Assembly (NCBI GenBank): GCA_029780695.1
Contig: JAKOYD010000158.1
Location: forward strand, 1 to 40,304
Direction of reading: 5' to 3'
Source: Pseudomonadota bacterium
Lineage (GTDB): Bacteria > Pseudomonadota > Gammaproteobacteria > Burkholderiales > Burkholderiaceae_C
Length of the DNA stretch: 40,304 nt
Made by a program: the position numbers and the translations under genes. The notes beneath the pieces were generated by a model that worked only from the letters and a program-made list of their open reading frames with translations, was not told where the DNA came from and did not search any database. Positions 34,492 through 40,304 of this stretch are shown one piece after another. Numbering within the stretch: position 1 is the stretch's first letter; the number at the start of each line of letters is the position of its first letter.

Positions 34492-37110
34492 ATGAACGCA
34501 CCGGATCTGCCCGCTGCCGCGCCCCTGTCAGCTGACCGCTTCGAGTTTCCGCCGAGCGACGCCGACCACTTCGACGAAATGCACGCCCGGCCCGCGCTGC
34601 ACCACGCGCCGGCCGATTCGCCCGAGTGCGCTGCCAGCGGCCCGCTGGCGCCGGCGTGGGCCGAATTCTTCCGCCACTGCGGCCCCGCCCATCCGCAAGA
34701 GCTGAGCCGCCGCGCCGCGCAACTGGCGCGCCAGCTGCGCGACAACGGCGTCACCTACAACGTCTATGCGGACGAGGTCAACCTGCAGCGCCCCTGGCCG
34801 CTGGACCTGTTTCCACTGCTGATTCCGCCCAGCGACTGGGCGCTGATCGAAGCCGGCGTGCTGCAGCGCGTGCGGGTGCTCGAAACCGTGATGGCCGACA
34901 TCTACGGCGAGCGCCGCCTGCTGAAAGACGGCCTGCTGCCCGCCGCGCTGGTGCAGGGCCACCCCGACTACCTGCGTGCCATGCACGGCGTGCCGGCCGT
35001 GGGCGGCAACTTCCTGCACGTGGTGGCCTTTGACCTGGCGCGTGGCCCTGGCGGCCACTGGTGGGTGGTGTCGCAGCGCACGCAGGCGCCGTCGGGCTTG
35101 GGCTACCTGCTGGAAAACCGCTCGGCCGTGTCCACCCAGTTTCCGGACGCGTTCGAAACCATGAACGTGCGCCGCCTGGCCGACACCTACCGCGGCTTCA
35201 TCGAAGGGCTGAAGGCCATGGCGCCAGCGGGCGCCGATTCGCACATCGCGCTGCTGACGCCCGGGCCGTACAACGAGACGTACTTCGAACATTCGTACCT
35301 GGCGCGCTACCTGGGCGCCACGCTGGTCGAAGGCGGCGACCTGACGGTGCGCAACCAGCGCCTGTACCTGAAGACGCTGCACGGCCTGCGTCCGGTGCAC
35401 GGGCTGATCAAGCGGGTGGACGACGCCTTTCTCGACCCGCTGGAGATGCGCCCCGAATCGCGCCTGGGCGTGCCCGGCCTGCTGCAGGCGGTGCGCGCCG
35501 GCACGGTGCTGGTGGCCAATGCGCCGGGCGCGGGCTTTCTCGAATCCAGCGCGCTGCTGGGCTTCTTGCCCGCGCTGGCGCGGCACCTGCTGGGCGAAGA
35601 ATTGAAGCTGCCCGCCCTGCACACCTGGTGGTGCGGCGAACCCGCCGCGCTGCGCGCCGTGCTGCCGCGCCTGGACCAGTGCGTCATCAAGCCGACCTAT
35701 CCGTGGTCGACCAGCCGCGGCACCTTCCGCGCCGGTGTCGGGCCGTTGATGAGCCCGGACGTGCTGGCGTCGTGGGCCGACAGCATCCGCCGCGTGCCCG
35801 AGGAGCACACCGTGCAGGCCTACATGTCGCCGTCGCAGATGCCCACCTGGCGCACCGGCGACCCCGCCGGCATCGTGCCGCGCGCGGCCATCCTGCGCGT
35901 GTTCGCGCTGTCCGACGGCGCCGGCTCGTGGCGTGTGCTGCCGGGCGGCATGACGCGCCTGGTGGGCGAAAGCGCCGGCCTGGCCACGATGGCGCTGGGC
36001 GGCAGCAGCGCCGACACCTGGGTGCTGGCCGATGCGCCGACGATGGAAACGCCCGAGTTCGACCTGAGCGCGCTGGCCCCCATCACGCCCACCGACACCG
36101 CGCTGGTGCAGCGCGAGCGCCTGATCACCAGCCGCTCGGCCGAAAACCTGTTCTGGCTGGGCCGCTACACCGAGCGTGCCGAAAGCAGCGCCCGGCTGGC
36201 GCGCATTGCCCTGCACGCCCTGCACGGCGAGGAAGAACCCAGCGTGGCGCAGCTAATGTGGCTGGGCCAGCTGGCCGAAACCGCCGGCCTGGTGCCCGAA
36301 GACGCGCCTTCGCCGCTGGACGACCGCGCGGCCTTCGAGCACCTGCTGATCCACGGCCTGGCCGACACCGACGACGTGCCCGGCGTGGGCTACGCGCTGC
36401 GCAGCCTGCGCCTGGCCGCCGGCGCGCTGCGCGAACGCCTGTCGCCCGAGCACTGGGGTTTCATCAAGGAAGCCGAAGAGCGCTTTCTGCGTGAAGGCGC
36501 GGCGCTGCGCGACGGCCCGGCGCACGCCGAAGCCGAGGCCCTGCATTCGCTGACGCAGCTGTCGCGCGCGCTGGCCGCCATCACCGGCGCGCAGCAGGAC
36601 CGCATGTGGCGCGACGACGGCTGGCGCCTGATGACCATCGGCCGGCAGATCGAGCGGCTGACCTGGCTGTCGGTGGCGCTGTCGCGGGGCTTTTACACCA
36701 ACGCCGTGCACGACGCCGCCGGCCACGGCGTGGTGCTGGATCTGTTCGATTCGACCATCTCCTTTCACGCCCGCTACCAACGCAGCCGCTCGATGGCCGC
36801 GCTGATCGAGCACGTGGTGCTGAACCACCAGAACCCGCGCTCGCTGGGCTGGGTGGTGCAGCGGCTGCGCACGCTGCTGGCGCGGCTGCACGCCAACGAC
36901 CCGCACCAGCTGGAAGACCTGTCGCTGCGCCTGCGCAACCCGCTGCCCGAAGACCTGCCCATGCTGTGCGAATCCGACCGCATCGGCGACTTCATCCACC
37001 TGCAGGCGCTGCTGTCGCACTTCATCGACGTCGGCGCGCACCTGTCCAACGACATCGGGCTGCGCCACTTCACCCACACCGCCGACGCGGCCCGCAGCGT
37101 GGGGGCCTGA
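34492..37110 (+). CDS. Circularly permuted ATP-grasp / alpha-E fusion protein
   Basis: 872 residues. The first part (about 60-500) is the DUF404/407 circularly permuted ATP-grasp (LRDNGVTYNVYADEVNLQRPW, LLTPGPYNETYFEHSYLARYLG). The second (from about 547, SRSAENLFWLGRYTERAESSARL) is an alpha-E domain. It thus joins in one chain the two proteins encoded separately at 28201-25490. The nucleotide loop differs: where the stand-alone enzyme has KEVHGAGGYGM, this one has KPTYPWSTSRGTF (Lys400), so the two ATP-grasps probably differ in substrate or activity. GAGG lies directly against the ATG, closer than normal, and no better start is seen. The next gene begins four bases after the stop. Confidence 0.93.
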   Translation: MNAPDLPAAAPLSADRFEFPPSDADHFDEMHARPALHHAPADSPECAASGPLAPAWAEFFRHCGPAHPQELSRRAAQLARQLRDNGVTYNVYADEVNLQRPWPLDLFPLLIPPSDWALIEAGVLQRVRVLETVMADIYGERRLLKDGLLPAALVQGHPDYLRAMHGVPAVGGNFLHVVAFDLARGPGGHWWVVSQRTQAPSGLGYLLENRSAVSTQFPDAFETMNVRRLADTYRGFIEGLKAMAPAGADSHIALLTPGPYNETYFEHSYLARYLGATLVEGGDLTVRNQRLYLKTLHGLRPVHGLIKRVDDAFLDPLEMRPESRLGVPGLLQAVRAGTVLVANAPGAGFLESSALLGFLPALARHLLGEELKLPALHTWWCGEPAALRAVLPRLDQCVIKPTYPWSTSRGTFRAGVGPLMSPDVLASWADSIRRVPEEHTVQAYMSPSQMPTWRTGDPAGIVPRAAILRVFALSDGAGSWRVLPGGMTRLVGESAGLATMALGGSSADTWVLADAPTMETPEFDLSALAPITPTDTALVQRERLITSRSAENLFWLGRYTERAESSARLARIALHALHGEEEPSVAQLMWLGQLAETAGLVPEDAPSPLDDRAAFEHLLIHGLADTDDVPGVGYALRSLRLAAGALRERLSPEHWGFIKEAEERFLREGAALRDGPAHAEAEALHSLTQLSRALAAITGAQQDRMWRDDGWRLMTIGRQIERLTWLSVALSRGFYTNAVHDAAGHGVVLDLFDSTISFHARYQRSRSMAALIEHVVLNHQNPRSLGWVVQRLRTLLARLHANDPHQLEDLSLRLRNPLPEDLPMLCESDRIGDFIHLQALLSHFIDVGAHLSNDIGLRHFTHTADAARSVGA

Positions 37111-37114
37111 CGCC

Positions 37115-38047
37115 ATGCGCCTGCGCATCACGCACGACACCGCCTACCGCTACGAGCCCGCGGTGCTGACCGCCATGCACATGGTGCACCTGAAGCCGCC
37201 GCCCACGCGCTGCCAGGACCGGCTGGACGCGCGCCTGCAGGTCAGCCCGCAGCCGACGTCGATCACCGAATCGCTCGACGTCTACCGCAACGTGCGCACC
37301 TTCTTCGAGATTGCCGGCTCGCACGACAGCCTGCGGGTGCGCGCCAGCAGCCTGGTCGAAACCTACCCCCCCGAGCCTGCCGCCAGCACCATCAGCTGGG
37401 ACGCGGTGCGCGACAGCTTCGTCTACCACGTGGGCGCCGAATGGCACCCGGCGGCCGAATTCATCTACCCCTCGACCTACGTCCACCCCGGCGAGGTGTT
37501 CGCCGACTACGCGCGCCCGTCCTTCGCGCCCGGCCGACCGCTGATCGACGCCGCGCGCGAGCTGATGCAGCGCGTGCACGAGGACTTCACCTACGCCAGC
37601 CACAGCACCGAGATCAGCACGCCCGCCGCCGAGGCGCTGGCGCAGCGGCGCGGCGTGTGCCAGGACTTCAGCCACGTCATGCTGGCCTGCCTGCGGTCGA
37701 TGGGCGTGCCGGCGCGCTACGTGTCGGGCTACCTGCTGACGCAGCCGCCGCCCGGCCAGCCCCGGCTGGTGGGCAGCGATGCATCGCACGCCTGGGTGTC
37801 GGTGTTTCTGCCCGACCTGGCGGCGCAGGCCGGCGGCCACGGCTGGTACGACCTGGACCCGACCAACCACCGCGACGGCTGGAGCACGCCCGGCGAAGAC
37901 TTCGTGCGGCTGGCCGTGGGGCGCGACTACGCCGACATCTCGCCCATGCGCGGGGTCATCCACGGCGGCAGCGGCCACCACCTGGACGTCGGGGTTACAG
38001 TGGAACCGTGCACCGCCGCCACGCTGGCCGAGGCGCCGCCCCTGTAA
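37115..38047 (+). CDS. Transglutaminase-like protein
   Basis: 310 residues. The bacterial transglutaminase N-terminal beta domain (MRLRITHDTAYRYEPAV) precedes the core with Cys182 (RGVCQDFSHVML), His225 (SHAWVSVFL) and Asp248 (YDLDPTNH), so the triad is complete. No signal peptide is seen. Proteins of this type are annotated as transglutaminase-like cysteine peptidases and always occur with ATP-grasp and alpha-E partners in such loci. It starts four bases after the fusion gene and is certainly in the same operon. It is the third intact transglutaminase triad in the window. Confidence 0.94.
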   Translation: MRLRITHDTAYRYEPAVLTAMHMVHLKPPPTRCQDRLDARLQVSPQPTSITESLDVYRNVRTFFEIAGSHDSLRVRASSLVETYPPEPAASTISWDAVRDSFVYHVGAEWHPAAEFIYPSTYVHPGEVFADYARPSFAPGRPLIDAARELMQRVHEDFTYASHSTEISTPAAEALAQRRGVCQDFSHVMLACLRSMGVPARYVSGYLLTQPPPGQPRLVGSDASHAWVSVFLPDLAAQAGGHGWYDLDPTNHRDGWSTPGEDFVRLAVGRDYADISPMRGVIHGGSGHHLDVGVTVEPCTAATLAEAPPL

Positions 38048-38067
38048 CCCGACCTACTTTTTTCATC

Positions 38068-38523
38068 ATGAGCGTCTACGACAAACTCCAGCAGCTCGGC
38101 ATCCAACTGCCGCCCGTGTCCGTCCCGGCCGCCGCCTACGTGCCCTTTGTGCAGACGGGCCCGCTGGTGTTCCTGTCCGGCCACATCGCGCGCCGCGACG
38201 GCAAGCCCTGGGTCGGCAAGCTGGGCCAGAACATGACGACCGAAGAAGGCGCCCTGGCCGCGCGCGCCGTCGCCATCGACCTGCTGGGCACGCTGCACGC
38301 CGCCGTCGGCGACCTGAACCGCGTGCAGCGCATCGTCAAGGTGATGAGCCTGGTCAACAGCGCGCTCGACTACACCGAGCAACACCTGGTCACCAACGGC
38401 TGCTCGGCCCTGCTGGGCGAAGTGTTCGGCGACAAGGGCGCCCACGCCCGCAGCGCGTTCGGCGTGGCGCAGATTCCGCTCGGCGCGTGCGTCGAAATCG
38501 AGATGATTGCGGAAGTGGCCTGA
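38068..38523 (+). CDS. RidA/YjgF family protein
   Basis: 151 residues with the RidA signature near the C terminus, ARSAFGVAQIPLGACVEIEMIAEVA, including the conserved Arg that binds the substrate carboxylate. The N terminus MSVYDKLQQLGIQLPP and FLSGHIARRDGKPW match the longer RidA subfamily, not the 128-residue archetype. RidA enzymes hydrolyse reactive enamine/imine intermediates to ketoacids and ammonia; subfamilies differ, and the exact role is not set. It starts 20 bases after the transglutaminase stop and may be the last gene of that operon, though no ribosome binding site is evident. Confidence 0.93.
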   Translation: MSVYDKLQQLGIQLPPVSVPAAAYVPFVQTGPLVFLSGHIARRDGKPWVGKLGQNMTTEEGALAARAVAIDLLGTLHAAVGDLNRVQRIVKVMSLVNSALDYTEQHLVTNGCSALLGEVFGDKGAHARSAFGVAQIPLGACVEIEMIAEVA

Positions 38524-38526
38524 CGC

Positions 38527-38590
38527 GGATGCTCTTTATTTGATAGCTTTCCGCGCTTATCTGTCAAGCGCCACAAGCCAAAAACACTAA
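38527..38590 (+). repeat. Dispersed TAGCTGC/AAGCGC element, copy 7
   Basis: GCTCTTTATTTGATAGCTTT, then CCGCGCTTATCTGTCAAGCG and CCACAAGCC. It starts four bases after the RidA stop. Confidence 0.8.
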
Positions 38591-38594
38591 AACC

Positions 38595-38640
38595 GGACGC
38601 AGAGGGCGCAAAGGATTCGCTGCGGACGCAAAAAACAGCC
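38595..38640 (+). repeat. Single-arm GCAGAG-rich element, left of the MFS gene
   Basis: GGACGCAGAGGGCGCAAAGG then ATTCGCTGCGGACGCAAAAA. It is a degenerate single arm of the element whose full inverted repeat is at 14109-14203, in the same orientation as the copy at 39953. Confidence 0.7.
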
Positions 38641-38655
38641 AACAATGGCTCGAAA

Positions 38656-38691
38656 GCTCCCTCTCCCTCTGGGAGAGGGTGGGGTGAGGGT
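38656..38691. repeat. CCCTCTCCC/GGGAGAGGG REP hairpin
   Basis: A perfect nine-base stem, CCCTCTCCC (38659-38667) and GGGAGAGGG (38671-38679), with a three-base loop, then TGGGGTGAGGGT. This widely dispersed REP-type palindrome lies between convergent genes (RidA and MFS) and may serve as a two-way transcript end. Confidence 0.85.
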
Positions 38692-38735
38692 CAGCCGCGT
38701 GTGATCCATCGCGACGCCACACAGTACCCCACGTC

Positions 38736-39920
38736 TCAATCCCCCTCGCCCGCCACCGCCCCCTGCAACGCCGGAATGGCGCGCGCCCCCAGCGCCAGCG
38801 CGCCGCACACCAGCCAGAACAGCGCGGCCACGCCGGTCACGGTGCCGATCGAGCCGAACAGCATGGGCAGCAAAAAGCTGGAAAAGTTGATCGTCATCAC
38901 CCGCAACGCCATCGCCTCGCCCTGGCGCTGCGGCGGCGACACCTGGTGCAGCAGGCTCAGCACCATGGGCTGCACCGAGCCCAGGGCCACCCCCAGCACA
39001 ATGGAACACAGGCCCATCGTCAGCGGGCCGGGCATCAGCGGATAAATCAGCAGCGTGCACGCGGCCGTCAACGTGGCGGCATACATCACGCGCCATTCGG
39101 CCACGCGCTCGGCGACCAGCGGCAGCGCCATGCGCACGCCGGCCGCCGCAATGGCGAACGCGCCCAGCAGCGCGCCGATGGTCGACGCCGACAGGCCGCG
39201 CTCATGCCCCAAGATCGGCAGCACGAAGGTATGCACGTCCCACGCCATCGCCTGCAGCCAGTTGACCACCAGCAGCCGCCGCAACATCGGCACCGACAGC
39301 AGATCCCACACCGACGGCGCGTCGCGCCGCGGCGCGGGCGGCGGCAGCGCCTGTTCGGGCGCGCCGCGCGCCAGCACCCAGCAGGCCAGCGGCAGCAGCG
39401 TCAGCAGCCCGAAGGCGGCGCGAAAGCCGGTTTCATGCGCCGGCTGCGGCCCCGCATGGTCAATCAGCAGCCCCGTGACCAGCGGCCCCAGAAAATTGGC
39501 CATGGCCGGCGCGATGGCGATCCAGCTGAACACCGTCTTCAGCTCCGACGGATGCGCCGCCGCCCGCCCCACGTGCCGCTGCAGGCTGATCTGCGCCGTG
39601 CCAGCGGCCGCGCCGGTCAGCAGCGCCATGGCGCACAGCACGCCGAAGCGCGGCCACAGCACGGCCAGCCCCGTGCCCAGCATGGCCGCGCCCACCGCCA
39701 GCCGCAGCGGCAGCTTCAGCCCGTGCCGGTCGGCCAGCCGCCCCGCCGGCAGCGCCAGCACCACCGGCGACAGCGCAAACAGCGCCAGCAGTACGCCCAC
39801 CTGCACCGCGCTGTAACCCAGTTGCAGCGCCAGCAACGGCGCCGCCAGCCGCGCGCCCGTCATGGCGCTGTGCACGCAGACCTGCGCGGCGACCAGGCGC
39901 AGCAGTTCGCGGCTTTTCAT
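38736..39920 (-). CDS. MFS transporter
   Basis: 394 residues from the ATG at 39920 (MKSRELLRLVAAQVCVHSAM); a TTG 42 bases further up would extend into repeat DNA and is less likely. About twelve hydrophobic helices in two halves are seen, with the MFS loop motif LPAGRLADRHGLKLPLR between helices 2 and 3 and a central cytosolic loop around residues 180-205. It belongs to the drug/metabolite efflux-like branch by appearance, but the substrate cannot be named. No Shine-Dalgarno is seen. The gene is flanked on both sides by single-arm GCAGAG repeats in direct orientation. Confidence 0.9.
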   Translation of the reverse strand: MKSRELLRLVAAQVCVHSAMTGARLAAPLLALQLGYSAVQVGVLLALFALSPVVLALPAGRLADRHGLKLPLRLAVGAAMLGTGLAVLWPRFGVLCAMALLTGAAAGTAQISLQRHVGRAAAHPSELKTVFSWIAIAPAMANFLGPLVTGLLIDHAGPQPAHETGFRAAFGLLTLLPLACWVLARGAPEQALPPPAPRRDAPSVWDLLSVPMLRRLLVVNWLQAMAWDVHTFVLPILGHERGLSASTIGALLGAFAIAAAGVRMALPLVAERVAEWRVMYAATLTAACTLLIYPLMPGPLTMGLCSIVLGVALGSVQPMVLSLLHQVSPPQRQGEAMALRVMTINFSSFLLPMLFGSIGTVTGVAALFWLVCGALALGARAIPALQGAVAGEGD

Positions 39921-39952
39921 GCGGAGGGTCGCGGGGTGGAGACGCCCATTTT

Positions 39953-39997
39953 TTGAACGCAAAGGGCGCTAAGGTGACGCAGAAGGCGCAAAAAGCC
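39953..39997 (+). repeat. Single-arm GCAGAG-rich element, right of the MFS gene
   Basis: TTGAACGCAAAGGGCGCTAA then GGTGACGCAGAAGGCGCAAA. Same family and orientation as 38595-38640. It lies 32 bases upstream of the MFS start and so replaces much of the normal promoter space. Confidence 0.7.
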
Positions 39998-40044
39998 TGT
40001 CGATGAAATGCGGCTGGACCTGCGAGAGCGACGCACTGCTCTTC

Positions 40045-40122
40045 CGTCATTCCCGCGAAGGCGGGAATCCAAGGGCGTATCGAGGCGTCGCGGCGATAGT
40101 GGCATGGATTCCCGCCTTCGCG
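40045..40122. repeat. REP pair, right arm truncated
   Basis: CGTCATTCCCGCGAAGGCGG GAATCCA (40045-40071) is a classic proteobacterial REP. Its partner TGGATTCCCGCCTTCGCG (40105-40122) is an 18-base perfect inverted copy, but it stops there where GGAATGACG would be expected, and unrelated sequence (CACTACTGTCCGG) begins at 40123. Confidence 0.88.
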
Positions 40123-40304
40123 CACTACTGTCCGGTAAACATTTTCATCCGAACAACCTCGGCTGCAGGCCGGCCATTTGTTGTCGATAGCGGCGCCTTC
40201 GCTCATACGCCGCTGCTTCGGCCCGCGGCCGCTGAAACAGCGTCGCGCGCACCTCGCACAGCAGCTCCCACAGCGACACCTTCAGCCCGTGCGCCAGCCG
40301 ATAC
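40123..40304 (-). mobile_element. Probable insertion sequence end (continues beyond the window)
   Basis: At 40123 the REP arm is cut and CACTACTGTCCGGTAAAC begins, which reads like a terminal inverted repeat. A reading frame on the minus strand ends 22 bases inside this boundary, as a transposase gene would. The IS family is not assigned. The other end and any target duplication lie outside the window. Confidence 0.5.
40145..40304 (-). CDS. C-terminal 53 residues of an unrecognised protein, possibly a transposase
   Basis: The minus-strand frame is open from the window edge to a TGA at 40145-40147. It reads YRLAHGLKVSLWELLCEVRA, then TLFQRPRAEAAAYERRRRYRQ, ending PRLFG. GC-rich third positions support real coding. 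The basic, arginine-rich end and its position 22 bases inside a probable IS terminus fit a transposase C terminus, but the family was not recognised. It could instead be the end of an ordinary host gene. Confidence 0.5.
   Translation of the reverse strand, partial: YRLAHGLKVSLWELLCEVRATLFQRPRAEAAAYERRRRYRQQMAGLQPRLFG

Overview
The window is a GC-rich, densely coded stretch of bacterial chromosome. Protein types, codon use and several dispersed intergenic repeats point to a betaproteobacterium of the Burkholderiales, most likely Comamonadaceae (Acidovorax/Ottowia-like). That placement is inferred from content and was not checked against a database. No rRNA, tRNA or CRISPR was seen, and no gene-free stretch exceeds 300 bases.

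Layout, left to right. (1) 1-3109: the end of dnaK, then dnaJ (chaperones). (2) 3180-4898: an EptA-type lipid A phosphoethanolamine transferase. (3) 4933-12858: a cyanophycin locus. An ABC transporter and a DUF1854 protein (minus strand, overlapping by 4 bp) diverge from two tandem cyanophycin synthetase genes. The first is a CphA' with a degenerate Mur-ligase P-loop, the second a complete CphA; a strong terminator follows. (4) 13060-20146, all minus strand: nitronate monooxygenase-type flavoprotein, acyl-CoA dehydrogenase, etfA, etfB, a crotonase-fold protein lacking both usual catalytic glutamates, and a histone-deacetylase-family amidohydrolase. Electrons from acyl-CoA oxidation would pass through EtfBA. 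(5) 20199-25365: a MoxR ATPase, DUF58, TgpA-like transglutaminase and MltB lytic transglycosylase run, tightly coupled at its 3' end. (6) 25490-38047: a large module of circularly permuted ATP-grasp, alpha-E and transglutaminase proteins in two divergent arms. The left arm is comEC, ATP-grasp, alpha-E; the right arm is transglutaminase-DUF2126, ATP-grasp/alpha-E fusion, transglutaminase. The architecture is known from comparative genomics as a predicted peptide-synthesis or peptide-modification system, but its product is unknown. (7) 38068-40304: a RidA-family protein, an MFS transporter, then a REP element cut by what looks like an insertion-sequence end with a truncated reading frame.

The spaces between genes carry much of the interest. 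At least five repeat families occur: a TAGCTGC...GCGC...AAGCGC element (seven copies, one of which encodes the MltB signal peptide), a CCCCC/GGGGG hairpin element that twice abuts a stop codon exactly, a GCAGAG-rich element (one long hairpin plus two single arms flanking the MFS gene), and two or three REP-type palindromes. A 57-bp duplication of the alpha-E gene start has left a small leader ORF directly ahead of the intact gene.
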